Below are positions 11,329-22,184 of a stretch of 64,000 nucleotides of DNA, in pieces. The notes below the pieces were generated by a model. The model worked only from the letters and a program-made list of their open reading frames with translations. It did no database searches and was not told where the DNA came from. A program made the translations under genes and the position numbers. The DNA lies in contig NC_073303.1 in assembly GCF_027595985.1 (NCBI RefSeq), positions 19,166,770 through 19,230,769 of the forward strand. Direction: 5' to 3'. This stretch comes from Sorex araneus. Its lineage: Eukaryota > Chordata > Mammalia > Eulipotyphla > Soricidae. The stretch's first letter is position 1; every line of letters begins with the position of its first letter.

Positions 11329-11430
11329 ATTTGTGGTTTCAGCAGCGCAAATACTAAAATTGTCGAGGTATCGAGATTAGCTTGGCTCTAGTGCCCAAGT
11401 GACACTCAAATTCTTGATGCAGTCATATTT
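11329..11430 (+). pseudogene. U6 spliceosomal RNA pseudogene
   Basis: U6 snRNA landmarks occur in order: CAGCAGCGCAAATACTAAAATT (compare the U6 5' stem-loop end and phosphate-cap region), then GAGATTAGCTTGGC, a GTGACACTCAAATTC segment, and a CATATTT end. The conserved ACAGAGA box is degraded (GGTATCGAGATTAG region), so the copy cannot work in splicing. About 100 bases long, matching U6. No recognisable TATA/PSE promoter precedes it and no clear A-tail follows, so it is a dispersed retrocopy. Confidence 0.8.
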
Positions 11431-11434
11431 ATAA

Positions 11435-12065
11435 AAGGGCATTGAAATCAGAATAAATTAATGGAAAAATATATTAAGTATCTTACAGCATCAAAGATAC
11501 ATAGAAGAGAGGAGCCAGTAAGTAGTAGGCATTTTAATTTTACTCAAATTAATCTAATAAACGAATACTATCCAAATGGAAATCCTAACAAGGTTTTTTA
11601 CAAAATTTTATTCTAATGTCCAAATATAATAACAAATACCCAATAATAGCTAAGAAAATTGGGAAGAATAAAAATAGAGTGCAGAAAAAAAAAGATAAAG
11701 AATACTGGGGAGGCATTCTCTCTTGACAAGAGCTCAATTTGATGAATAGTCAGAGCTATTAATATAGGTAATGATGGATAACTGTTTAATGTGATCACAA
11801 GTGATTTCCATTTTCTTATTTTTACTCATAATTTCCAATTTTCTACAGAAAATGTGTACAAATCTAGTGATGGAAAAAAAGTTGTCATATCAGTGGCTTG
11901 AGAGAAAAGAAAAATATCTACTGAAAGATAAAACTGGAGTAGTGTCACAAATTTATATTCCCGTCTCTGGAAAATAGATACAGATAGGTACCTGAATGTG
12001 CTTCTACTTCTAGTGCTAAGAACTCATGGTTCTTGCCTTATACTAAGAACAATGATAGGATGTAA
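11435..12065. other. AT-rich, no feature recognised
   Basis: Low-complexity-leaning AT-rich DNA. No repeat or gene identified. Confidence 0.4.
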
Positions 12066-12205
12066 GGCTAGTGACTTAAGCTCTCACAGAGTTTTCCAAT
12101 CTTCAAAATAGTAATGTGAATATCTTCCCTATTCAACTTAATATATTTGCTTTTGGAATAATATGAGCTAAGAGAAAAATTCTCTTAGTGAGATCTCTAG
12201 CACTA
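12066..12205 (+). repeat. Possible MIR fragment
   Basis: GTGACTTAAGCTCTCACAG, then TTTTCCAATCTTCAAAATAG follows the MIR order (splicing of core then CTCATCTGTAAAATGGG-like motif) with strong divergence. Confidence 0.4.
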
Positions 12206-12534
12206 TACAAGGGCAAACGATCATTACTAGTAAGTCTTTAGAATCCAAACACGTGTAGGCTTTAGAATTTTGTACCACACTATGTTTGGAAATCATCTGT
12301 GATTGGCAGGTATCAGAGTTAGGAAAGAGAAGTGTCAGTCATATACCCACCCCCGCTTGCCATCTCATTTCACAACTGTGCTTTATTCATTTTGTGACTA
12401 TGCTCAATGCCAATATCCACGAGGGCCTGAAGTTAAGATTAGTGAAAAAGATAATGTCCTTGCATGAAACTTCTGGGTTAGCAAAATGTTTGCAGACAAC
12501 ACAATACTGCAAAATCATTTTTACTCTATTTATT

Positions 12535-12702
12535 TGTTTATTTTCTTGGTCTACCCCCACCAGTGTTCTAGTACTACTCCCAACTCAGCTTTGGGCGTTG
12601 TTACCACTAGTGCTCGGGAGACCATGTAACGTTCAACAGATTCAACAGAGATCCCACGTGCAAAACAAGTGCTCCAGCCCTTTGGGCCATCTACCTGGCC
12701 TA
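12535..12702 (-). repeat. Old tRNA-type SINE
   Basis: CTCGGGAGACCATGTAACG core and a right end GCCATCTACCTGGCC, minus orientation. Heavily diverged. Confidence 0.5.
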
Positions 12703-13024
12703 GAGGTCTTCGGGGATCACCACTGAACTTGAAAGATTAAAGAAGGGTTTCTGGGCCCTGCAGTAGGTTAAGTGGTAGAAAGAGTAGGAAAACCAACAGT
12801 GGGGGGTGCTTGAGAGAGGAGAGGAGGAGGTTCCAAGCAGAGAAAGTATGAAACCACTCTGGGATTTAAATATGAAGCACTAGATGATTTCAAAACTCAA
12901 ATTTGTAAAAGAGATGACCTAGACCCTCTCAGCATGGGCTGAACCTGACTTGCATAATGGCCCTTCGAATTCCTACCGCTCTCTAGCCAGCCCTACCCCT
13001 CATAACCTGGCAATCTAATTTCTT

Positions 13025-14195
13025 GGCCTTTACTTATTCATTTTTATAGTATTTCTTTATTTGTATAGTGCTGTGATACACTGTTAATGAGAGGGTTTTA
13101 TGCCTACTGAGTTCCCATGCCCCTCCCTTCACCAGAGTGTCTACTTCCCCTCACCATTGTCTCTGAGTCCCCTCCCATCCCTTCCTACTCCTCCCCTCCC
13201 AATGTTCACAGCCACACCCTTTGCCCCTTGGTAAGCTCAGTGCTATAGACCTGCTCACAAACTGACTCTGCTGCTTTGGGCCACTTGTTATTCCCTTCTT
13301 GTGTTTCTTCATGTCCTACACGTGAGAGGGATCATTCTGCATCTATTTCTCTACTTCTGACTTACTTCATTCATCATGATACTCTCCAGTTCCATGCATT
13401 TAGTGTTAAATTGCACTAATTTTGTTTTTTAATTTTTTTATTTCGTTTTTTCTCAAAGACAAGTTATATACATAAATAATGTATACCTATTATGTATATA
13501 TATGAACTATGATATCTATCATAGTTTCTTTAGTCCTAGTCATCTATTCTTAGACACTTGTGTTGATTCCAGGTGTTGACTATTGTGACTTGAGCTTCAA
13601 TGAGCTAAGAGAAAAAAATATCTTTTCAAAATAGTGGTTTTTGAGCAACCTTGGGGTGGATGCCAAAAAGTGGAATAGTTGGGTCATATAGAAGCTCAAT
13701 TCTTTGTTCTTTTGACAAGTGTCCATATTGTTTTCCAAAGAGGTGAACCAGTTAACAATCCCACCAACATGAGTTGTTTTTCTCCCCACAATAACACCAA
13801 CACTGGTTGTTTTTTGTTCCTTTTTATATGTGTCAATCTCACTGGGATGAGGTAACTAGCTCATTCTCCTAATTTGATGATAAGTGATGCAGAATAATTT
13901 TCCATAAACTTATTGGCCATGTGTATGTATTCTTTAAGAAGTCTCTGTTCATTTCTTCTCCCCACTTTTTCAGTAGAATTATTTTTTTTTAGTTTTACAA
14001 ATAGTTTCGATATCTTTAGGATATTAGTTTTTTGTCAGGTGTGGTGGACAAGTATTTTCTCCCAGACTAGGGGTTGACATTTTAATTTTCATCATCATTT
14101 CTTTTGTGGTGCAGAAGCTTCTTGATTTGATGCAGTTCCAGTTGTTTGTTGTTGCTTCTGTTTGTCTTGGCCTCGCCTTTGAAAACATAACCTAG
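13025..14195 (-). mobile_element. LINE-1 3' segment (minus orientation), about 1.1 kb
   Basis: Clear complement-of-ORF2 markers: GTGGATGCCAAAAAGTGGAA, GTTTTCCAAAGAGGTGAACC, AACAATCCCACCAACATGAG, and TATTTTCTCCCAGACTAGGG with TTTTGTGGTGCAGAAGCTTC near the distal end. The proximal part (13030-13400) is the 3' UTR type also seen at 56.5 kb. Many frame breaks, so inactive. Confidence 0.85.
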
Positions 14196-14417
14196 CACAT
14201 TGAGTGTGGAGAAAGAGGCTTTCTCTTTTGAAGCAGCAGACCTGTTAACTGAAAGGAAGAAGTCTCCCAGGTGTTATGGAAATTCTGCAGATTGGTTTAT
14301 AAATCAATGTAACTTAGACTAAAGCAATCTAATTTCCTGAAAGCCAATGCATGACTTTAGTCTTTTGGGAACAAAACTTCTATAATATTTACTCTTAGTT
14401 AAAAGTAAGTGGAAATT

Positions 14418-14597
14418 TAGGCCAGAAAGATAGCACAGGGGCTAAGTCATCGCTTGCTTTGCAAGCACCTGACCCAGACTTGATCCCAGACACTGTATAT
14501 AATCCCCCCACCCCCACCAGGTGTGACCCTTAAGTACAGAGTCAAGAGTAGCCCCGAGCACTGGTAAGCGTAGCCCCCAGACAAAGCAAAACAAATA
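14418..14597 (+). repeat. Old tRNA-type SINE
   Basis: GGCCAGAAAGATAGCACAGG head, GACTTGATCCC box B, CAGGTGTGACCC, and tail of CAAAGCAAAACAAAT. Confidence 0.8.
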
Positions 14598-14699
14598 ATA
14601 AAACGGAGATTTAAAAAAGAAATTGTTTTGTTTAAAAAAAATTAAAGATGACCAACAACGTGGACAGGATGTACATATTACATTACAGAGGTCTGGCAG

Positions 14700-15500
14700 T
14701 ATCTATGTCAAGGTATAATTGATAACTGTCTCTGAGTAATTGGGTTTCATGTGATTTTTATATCTTTTTATTGTGAAATATGACCCACATCTGGGACTGG
14801 GAATGATACAGACAAGTGCAACTTTATAAATTGTTATTAAGTATACACTCACATAACTACTACTCATTCAAGAGATAAGATAGGGGAAGGAGATAAGATA
14901 GAGTTCAATCCCTGGCTCTCCATGCCCCGCCACCCCTACCACACCAGGCTTAACCGTGCTGATCTCCAGCACCACCAGGCCGAGCACCGAATCGTCTGGC
15001 CCAATTGACCTGGAAGACCTGGTACTGCTCGTCATTGGCATGGCAAGGCCTTTGAACCTGATCCCTGAGCCGTATGCCTGGCCCTGGCTTGTAACATTAG
15101 TTTCCCTGTGTCACCATGTTGCCAAGGATACTGTGATGTGTTCATTTTCAATAATGCATGAGGCTCCAAGTTTGGCCACACGCCTTATAGCCGCTCTCCC
15201 ATCAGATTGTGTGCTTGCTTCTGATTGGGGGCTATTGTGCATGGAGCTGTTCTGCTCTGGATCGAGTGTGCACAGATTCCTATTGGGTATCTATTCAGGA
15301 TGGAAATGTGGCTCAATGGAAATGTGTGTCTTTGATCTAGAACAACAGTGAGTCATGGCAATTGTGAAAAGCATTCCCAATTGTAGGGTATCAGAATTTC
15401 CATTCCTTAATACTAAAGTTTTATGTCATTTTTTAAGTATATCTAAATTCCCTGTCTTTCATTTTATAATAAATATACATTGGTTTCATGAGGCAAAATG
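14700..15500 (-). mobile_element. Old LINE fragment with embedded SINE debris
   Basis: ATCTTTTTATTGTGAAATATG (14763 on) and the segment with CTATTCAGGATGGAAATG near 15290 resemble old L1 3' ends in minus orientation. The block 14905-15070 has SINE-like pieces. Related sequence may resume at 16570-16760. Assignment is weak. Confidence 0.35.
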
Positions 15501-15517
15501 CTTCCATTCTATTTCTT

Positions 15518-15696
15518 TCTTTTTTTTTTTTTTGTTTTTTGGGTCACACCTGGCGATGCACAGGGGTTACTCCTGGCTCTGCACTCAGGAATTACTCCTG
15601 GCAGTGCTCAGGGGACCATATGGGATGCTGGGATTTGAACCCGGGTCGGCCTCGTGCAAGGAAACGCCCTACCCACTATGCTATCACTCCAGCCCC
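15518..15696 (-). repeat. SINE family A, full length
   Basis: T-tract, then a near-consensus copy to ATCACTCCAGCCC. The 14-base duplication CCATTCTATTTCTT flanks it at 15504-15517 and 15697-15710. Confidence 0.96.
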
Positions 15697-15743
15697 CCAT
15701 TCTATTTCTTAGGACAGTCTTTCCCAATGCAGATTTTTGTTTT

Positions 15744-15747
<4 letters not shown>

Positions 15748-15804
<57 letters not shown>
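15748..15804. repeat. (GT)n microsatellite
   Basis: About 28 uninterrupted GT units adjoining an old SINE fragment (15805-15885). Confidence 0.95.
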
Positions 15805-15805
<1 letters not shown>

Positions 15806-15886
15806 TGCTGGGAATTAAATCCAGGGCCTCATGCATGCAAGGTGTGTGGGTGTGTGTTCTTCTACTGAACCATATCGCCAGCCCCT
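15805..15886 (-). repeat. Old SINE head fragment
   Basis: GTGCTGGGAATTAAATCCAGG (box B complement) through CTACTGAACCATATCGCCAGCCCC. It starts directly at the end of the GT tract, so the tract may derive from the missing part. Confidence 0.65.
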
Positions 15887-15924
15887 CACTTTAAGCTTAT
15901 GGTATTATTATCATCATCATCTCG

Positions 15925-16030
15925 GTTTGGGGACCACATCTGACAGAGCTCAGGGGTCAATACAGTGGTGCCAGGGATTGAACCAAGATCAGCCGCATGT
16001 AATGCAAACATCTCCCCCCCTGCCCCATAA
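15925..16030 (-). repeat. Old tRNA-type SINE fragment
   Basis: GGGGACCACATCTGACAGAGC, then GGGATTGAACCAAGATCAGCC. Minus orientation. Confidence 0.6.
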
Positions 16031-16194
16031 TGTTTCTTCAGTGCTGCCATTTTAAACTTCTTACTTGAATTAAATCATTCTTACATGAAAAAGCATATTG
16101 ATCACAGGTACATGACTTAATGTATTACCACAAAATGAATGCAGCATGCTAGACAAAGCATACAACTTTCCATCACCTGGAAAACAATTTTTGG

Positions 16195-16345
16195 AACTGA
16201 GGGGATCATGGAGGTCAGGAGAGCAGGCCTGCCATGCACAAGGCCCAGAATTTGATCCTTGATCCCTGAGCATTGCCAGGAATAGTTCTGGAGGTTCCCT
16301 GTCACCCCCAAGGTGAACTTTGTGTGGCTCTCAGCACTGACTAGT
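16195..16345 (+). repeat. Old tRNA-type SINE fragment
   Basis: GAATTTGATCCTTGATCCCTG with GAGCATTGCCAGGAATAG; head partly lost. Confidence 0.5.
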
Positions 16346-16456
16346 GGGTCCAGAGCATTGAACTGCCTGAATATTAATGGCTGAATATTAATGGGAGTGC
16401 CCATGGGGTCTTTGAGGACTGATTGGGATGTCCTTCATCAGAAATGAACAACAATC

Positions 16457-16550
16457 TTGGGCCAGGGCTATAGCTCAGTGGTAGAGTTCTTGCCTTGCAT
16501 GGATGAGGCCTTAGGTTCAATTCCCAGTACCACATGTACATAACACAAAA
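16457..16550 (+). repeat. tRNA-Ala-like SINE (third family)
   Basis: TATAGCTCAGTGGTAGAG (box A) and AGGTTCAATTCCC (box B) 36 bases apart form a tRNA-like head unlike the GATAGCACAGCGGG head of families A and B. It resembles tRNA-Ala derived SINE heads (such as rodent ID) but a lineage link is not implied. An A-rich tail (ACACAAAAAAT) follows at 16540. Confidence 0.6.
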
Positions 16551-17059
16551 AATCTGGTCCTCCTTCTAATAATCCCATTTCTCTCCGTCCTCATCAAAGG
16601 CAAACTAATATACTTCTGTTTGACATGATAGGCTAGCTGTGTTAAGTAGATTCCAATTATACAAATGGGATGCTACAGCATATAAAATTAAACCGAACTT
16701 CTTTTTAACTTACAATCATTGAGCTGCATCCACATTGTTTTGAGTAGTAATTTGCTTGGTATTTTTTCTTTTCTTACCACTAGGCAGAAATATTAATCCA
16801 AGGGAATCACTCGATATTCAACTGGAGCACATTGATCAGCATCGTATGTGGATTAGAACACTTTTCAGTTCTTTGCAATGCTTTGCTTGCCACATGAATG
16901 CTTTGCTTTGGGGTTGGGGAGGTCATAGGAGGAGCCATTGTGTTGCCATCCTCTGAGTCCCATAACCATCGTTTCACTTGAATTTGTCCCTCACGAGCAT
17001 GGATTTTTCCCCCCTCTTTTCCTCCTAACATGCAGGACAGAATCACATCTCCATACAGT

Positions 17060-17985
17060 CTGCTTTTGCGTAAAGCAGAGTTGTCACCAGGTTTTACTGA
17101 AAAGATGATTTATTTCAGAGATTCATGAGAGCCCAAGTTCCCTGGCCACAGGGCAAGCCTTGACCTAGAAGCCAGGGACTTCACAGTCCCGCTGGTGCAG
17201 AAGGAACCAGGCACCTTGAGCATGAATCAGCCTCCAAACTGTGCAGGGGAAGCCGTCCTAAAATGATCCTCCAAAAGGAGAGAGAAAATCAATGGCTTGT
17301 ATACCTTTACCCTGTCAAATCTGCAACACTAAACCTTTGGACACCGAACAATTGTTTAAATGTAGCTTTGGGGTTTTTTTAGAGCGGAGTGTCAATGGAG
17401 CTTGACCTCCTAAATGGAATCTAGCTATCAATCTATTTTGTTTAAAGTGCCCAATGGTTCTGAGATGGTAACAAACTCCCTGGGAAAAAGATGTGTGTTA
17501 CAATGCAGTGAGTGTGATTTTTTCCCCCTTCTATTTCAGTTTTGTTGATTGAGCTGTCAATTAAAGCTTCCAGTGTCCCCAGTTGGTCTTAACTAGGTAA
17601 TCCAATTCACAGCCATGAAATAGCCTGATGTTTGCCTTCATTACTTCTCTCTTCAAAATAATTTACTTAAGACAATTCCACCCTCTTACACCCATATGAC
17701 TGAAACTAAACCAATGAGCTAGACAGTAAATACAGCAAAAATATTCAAACTGATCCAAATGAGTCTCAACACAAATAGTGCCATACTTGAACACCATTGT
17801 CAAAAAATAATTAAAACCCTTCACAAAAATATGATAAAGTATTGGTGAAACCATGTACAAAAACCAACAAATCAAAATGTTCAAAACAATTGTATAATTT
17901 AGGAGACCTTATTGCTAAACTAGGCATTAAGGAGCTTACCAATTAATTTTTAAGAGCAGGAAAGAAAGAAGAATAATAGTTCTGT
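17060..17985. other. Single-copy DNA, candidate conserved element
   Basis: Repeat-free for about 900 bases. The part at 17430-17640 has homeodomain-like AATTAA cores (GCTGTCAATTAAAGC) and a polypyrimidine stretch TTCTATTTCAG. Constraint is a guess from appearance. Confidence 0.35.
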
Positions 17986-18122
17986 ATTTTTTGTTTTGAG
18001 GCTGTACCTGACTCTATGCTCAGGGCTCTGGCAGGCTCAAGGGTCTAAGTGGGATAGCAGAGATTGAACACAGGTTGGCTGGGTACAGGGCAGGTGACCT
18101 ACCCATAGTACTATGCTCTCTC
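17985..18122 (-). repeat. Old tRNA-type SINE
   Basis: GCAGAGATTGAACACAGGTTGG (box B complement) and end CTATGCTCTCTC, minus orientation. Confidence 0.6.
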
Positions 18123-18138
18123 AAGAATAACATTTCTT

Positions 18139-18322
18139 GGGTCTGGAGCGATAGCACAGCAGGTAGGGCATTTGCCTTGCACGCGGCCGACCCGGGTTCG
18201 ATTCCCAGCATCCCATATGGTCCCCTGAGCATCGCCAGGTGTAATTCCTGAATGCAAAGCCAGGAGTAGCCCCCGAGCATCACCAGGTGTGACCCAAAAA
18301 TCAAATAATAATAATAATAATA
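18139..18322 (+). repeat. SINE family A, full length
   Basis: Good reference copy in sense: head GGTCTGGAGCGATAGCACAG, box B GGGTTCGATTCCC, core ATATGGTCCCCTGAGCATCG, tail AAAAATCAAATAATAATAAT. Flanks AACATTTCTT and AACAATTCTT are an imperfect target-site duplication. Confidence 0.96.
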
Positions 18323-18337
18323 ACAATTCTTAAATAG

Positions 18338-18425
18338 TCAGTAACAACAAGTTTCACAATGGAGACATTACTGGTGCCCACTCGATCAAATTGATCAGCA
18401 ACGGGATGACAGTGATACAGTGATA
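18338..18425 (+). repeat. SINE family B, 5'-truncated
   Basis: Starts inside the body (CAGTAACAACAAGTTTCAC) and runs to the CAGTGATACAGTGATAAA tail. It follows the family A copy after 16 bases. Confidence 0.9.
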
Positions 18426-18429
18426 AACT

Positions 18430-19440
18430 ACAGATATGGTCTGTGTATATAAGTTGCTTTGAATGAGAATATTACTAGTCTCATAGAAGAATAAACTTAT
18501 AGAATCAAGATTTTATCAAACTGAGTGGTGCTAAAATGTTTTGGATCCCTTTTTTTCACTTAAGAAGGTAAAAATCTCCTTTTCACCTACCCCTCATTCT
18601 AAGACCAGGAGAAAGCTTTTACCGGGAAGGCACTGGGTCTGAAGTTACTGTCTTGTATAAGCCTCCCTGTTCTCTTCTGCTAGTGCTTTTTAATCCCGAC
18701 CTACCAACATCCCTGCTATTTCATGAAAAGAGATTCCCAGCTGTGCCAAATCCTGTGATAGCTATAAAATTTTGACACAATACACAAGGACACTGTGGCA
18801 GAAATTAGCAAGTGTATTTCACCTTGAAACTGCACCAGGAAAGATGACCAACTAGTCTCTAAACATCAGAGGTCAGATGCTCCATCATCTTGTTTGCTAA
18901 GAGCCAGGAGTGAAGGGCAGCGAGAGAGCACATATGCCTGACCTGGGTGAAAGTCCAGAGTTTGTGGCTTTCTGGTGGCCTTCGGGGACTTCTGGGCCCA
19001 TTAGGCCCACAGTAGAACCATCAGGCCTGCACTGTGCAGGATGGTCAGTATTGCCCGACCCCTGAACTCTGCTGAGGACACCTCTGCTGCAATAATAATT
19101 TTCTTTTAAGAGAGAAAGCAAAAAAGAACCCAGAGAGGAGACCATGAAAAAGGTCTTTTGGAATCTGATTCTGCCTGTCACAGAAATGTCCCCTTTCTCT
19201 GGGTGCTCGGGTAGAACAAATAGTGGTCTGAGTAATAGATGTCACCGTGGGGTCCAGAGAATATGGGCTCTACTGAGTTTGCTACTGCATCTCTTTAGTT
19301 CAGATTCCCAGCTATGAAATGAGCAAATGGAACTTGATTGTCTCAGGAGCCTCCCAATTCTAATCATATGGCATTTTATATGTTGACTCTTGACTGACTA
19401 ATAGACTACCCTCTCATTATTATTCACATCCAATTGAGTT
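18430..19440. other. Mostly unassigned sequence
   Basis: Mixed sequence without clear repeats; a weak MIR-like stretch lies near 19260-19370 (CAGATTCCCAGCTATGAAATG). No gene. Confidence 0.4.
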
Positions 19441-19450
19441 TACTAGCACC

Positions 19451-19702
19451 TTTTCCTCCCTCCCTCCCTCCCTCCCTCCCTCCCTCCCTCCCTCCCTCCC
19501 TCCCTCCCTCCCTCCCTCCCTCCCTCCCTCCCTCTCTTCCTTCCTTCCTTCCTTCCTTCCTTCCTTCCTTCCTTCCTTCCTTCCTTCCTTCCTTCCTTCC
19601 TTCCTTCCTTCCTTCCTTCCTTCTTTCTTCCTTCCCTCCTTCCTTCTTTTCATCCTTCCCTCCTTCCTTCTTTTCATCGTTCCTTCCTTCTTTCTTTCTT
19701 TG
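19451..19702 (+). repeat. (CCCT)n then (CCTT)n polypyrimidine microsatellite
   Basis: About 85 bases of CCCT units change to about 85 of CCTT units, then degrade into mixed TTCC/TTTC. All long open frames here are products of the repeat. Confidence 0.96.
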
Positions 19703-19857
19703 AGGGCCAGACCCAGTAGTAATAGGGCCTTCATCCCAACTCTGTGCTCTGGGGCTACTCCCTGAGATTCTGAAGGACCCTGCAATGCTAGGAACTGAAC
19801 CAAGACCTCCCCATGAAAAGCGTGTGCTTATCCCATTGAGTTATCTGTGTAGCCCAT
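19703..19857 (-). repeat. Old tRNA-type SINE
   Basis: GGGCCAGACCCAGTAGTAATAG through TTGAGTTATCTGTGTAGCCC. The polypyrimidine tract sits at its A-tail end and probably grew from the tail. Confidence 0.7.
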
Positions 19858-19859
19858 CA

Positions 19860-20570
19860 CCCTTTTTTCTTGCTGGCATATTGAGACATAGCATTGAGGT
19901 CCATATTAGAGCAATGCATTATCATATAGGCCCATTTCTAGCCCTAGACATCCCATGACGTGCTATGGGAACATGATGCACAAATGGAAGGAATGAGACT
20001 AGTTAGGGGTAGAGGCCTGGTGACAGTGTTGGTTGTCCTGCTCAGTGGACCTGAAAGCTCTACAAACAAATACGTCTCTCTCCTTTCAATCTTTGCAAAC
20101 CGCAGATGAATACCAGCAACTTCTAATCATTGCAAACAGAGCTCAGAGGACCCTTTGGAATAGTGTGTTTGAAAACATCCTCTCGAACCCTGTGTGAGGT
20201 GTGAGCACTTTCCTGTCCCTAGAACTACAGTGCACGCAGCGCGGAGGAGCTGCCAACCCACTCCATCCTACTATGAGGCCTTCCTGTTTCCTCGGCGAGC
20301 GGGTTCCCGAACACTCCCATCACAGCAGAACTGTTCTGCAATTCCATGGCTAGCTATTTCGGGAGCCCAACACAGCAGGACAAATGTGCACAAGTCCACA
20401 CAGTATGACAGAAGAATTAAAAATGTATTTACCATCTGGTGGTAGTTTCCTTGTGGGGCTCTTTTCTTTTCTTCTTCTGCTGTCACGAGTAGGGGCTTCT
20501 TCCTTCCTTCCATCCTCAGAACACTGTTCTTGTTTGACATCTTCGAAAACTTGAGCTGCCCCACCGCCGC
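19860..20570. other. No recognised feature
   Basis: Single-copy-looking sequence of mixed composition. Confidence 0.4.
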
Positions 20571-20577
20571 GTGCACA

Positions 20578-20600
20578 CGCGCACACACACACACACAGAA

Positions 20601-20636
<36 letters not shown>

Positions 20637-20638
20637 AG
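20578..20638. repeat. (CA)n microsatellite, interrupted
   Basis: GCGCACACAC, then GAAACATACACACAC and AAACACACAG interrupt about 25 CA units. Confidence 0.92.
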
Positions 20639-21064
20639 AGCTTTTCCTTCTTTCCAATTTCCCAGACTGCTGGACTCTGGACCGAGATCAGCTCCTAGCA
20701 CTATTTCCTGCCATTATGAAATAGAGTGGGTCTGTGAAGAGGTTGAAGAGTTTTAGGTGACTTTCAGGTCTTCCCCCTTGGGTTTTGGTCACAGTGAACT
20801 CTAAGAAGGTCAGGGGTGAAGGGAAGAGAAGTCATCTGACTTCTAATAGGCTAAAGGGGAGCAAATAAATCCTTTAGTTAGGCTTAGTGATTCATATTGG
20901 CTTTCACCACTGACTTACTACTTAGGAGGAGGGGAGTTGTACCTCATCCATGGGACCAAGGCTTCAGAGAAGAAGGGTCCTCAGAATGTAGCCAGGACTC
21001 TTCAAGGCATTTCATGAAGGCTGGGAGCCTGGAGGGGGGCGGAAATCATAAACTGGAGGGATTT

Positions 21065-21240
21065 GTCTGGAGAGATATTATAGGGACTAAGGCAGTTGCC
21101 TAGCATGGGTCAACCCCAGTTCAATCCCAGGCACCATATATGGTTCTCCAAGCACCTCCAGGAGTGACCCCTGAGAAAAGAACCAGCAGGAACCCATGAG
21201 CACTGCCAGAAGAGCCACCCCTTAAAGAAAATATTGGAAA
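21065..21240 (+). repeat. Old tRNA-type SINE
   Basis: GTCTGGAGAGATATTATAGGG head, CAGTTCAATCCCAGGC box B, CAAGCACCTCCAGGAGTGACC. Plus orientation. Confidence 0.75.
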
Positions 21241-21256
21241 GAAAATAAAATTCATA

Positions 21257-21432
21257 AGGGCCAGAGAGCTAGTACAGGGCTAGACACAGTACTTGTCTTG
21301 CACTCAGCCAACACAGGTTCAATGCCCAGCATACAGTTCCCCGAAGTACTACCAAGTGTAATCCCTGCACACAGAGCCAGGAGTAAGCCCTGAGTACCAC
21401 CAGGTGTGATTCTCCCTCTCCCCAAACAAAAG
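21257..21432 (+). repeat. Old tRNA-type SINE
   Basis: AAGGGCCAGAGAGCTAGTACAG head, CAGGTTCAATGCCC box B, CACCAGGTGTGATTCTC, tail CCCAAACAAAAG. Confidence 0.8.
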
Positions 21433-21469
21433 ATAAACAAAAAGTTGTAAGCTGCAGTATCATTTTTCT

Positions 21470-21550
21470 TTTTGTTTTGGTAGTGCCGGAGATCGAAGCC
21501 TGGTCTCATGCATGCAAGGCATGCACTTTACCTGAGCCCTGTCCCTGCCC
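21470..21550 (-). repeat. Old SINE head fragment
   Basis: GTGCCGGAGATCGAAGCCTGG and ATGCAAGGCATGCACTTTACC, minus orientation. Confidence 0.5.
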
Positions 21551-21807
21551 TCTGGAGTATAATTTTATTAGGTTGGAAACTGGTTAGGTTGATGTGAAGT
21601 CATTTGGTTTATGTAGGAATAATCAATTCTCAATAAGAATCATTAGCTCTAATTTCTGGGATACATGCATTATTTATTCACTTAAAAATAAAGTCTAATC
21701 CATGGAGATTGGTATTAAAAATGTTGCATTAGCAAAAGTATTGCTCTGCATTATTATGACTTGGACTGCGCTGTTCTATTCAAGTAGTGACTTGTCAGAA
21801 TTTCTCA

Positions 21808-21998
21808 GACTGGGACTGGAGAGATAGTTCAATTGCCTGGAGCACATGCTTTGTATGCAGGAGACCCGAGTTTGATTCAGGACACTGCACTGTCCCATGA
21901 GCACTGCTAGGAGCAATCCCCATGCAGCAAGCTGAGAGTCATCCTGGAGAACAGCTTAGGTGTGACTCAACCCTGCTCCTGCCCCACCGCCAAAAAGA
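21808..21998 (+). repeat. Old tRNA-type SINE
   Basis: GGGACTGGAGAGATAGTTCA head, GAGTTTGATTCAGG box B, CCCATGAGCACTGCTAGGAG, tail CCGCCAAAAAGAAAT. Confidence 0.82.
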
Positions 21999-22039
21999 AA
22001 TTATGATGATGGAGGTCAGTAACTTCATCTTGAAACCTG

Positions 22040-22168
22040 TGCTGTTGACCTTTGACTTTGGGTAGATCTTACAAACTGTCAATAAACTACATGCCTCAGT
22101 TTTATCACCTAACTCACGGGGCTCATTCTCTCTACCTGACTGTATTGTGAGGCTTGGATTAGAAGACA
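22040..22168 (+). repeat. MIR fragment
   Basis: TTGACCTTTGACTTTGGGTAG, then GCCTCAGTTTTATCACCTAA and GTGAGGCTTGGATTAG follow the MIR consensus in plus orientation. Confidence 0.6.
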
Positions 22169-22184
22169 TCATCACAAATTATTG

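Noticed and set aside
15488..15712. Recurrent frames with Gly-Pro-Tyr-Gly-Met-Leu motifs at many sites
   Set aside because: They are conceptual translations of minus-strand SINE-A copies and recur wherever the SINE does.
19420..19803. Low-complexity frames (Pro/Ser/Leu, Phe/Leu/Ser, Arg/Glu, poly-Glu) at 19.4, 26.7, 30.2 and 62.4 kb
   Set aside because: They are translations of simple repeats, with no start context or conserved flank.
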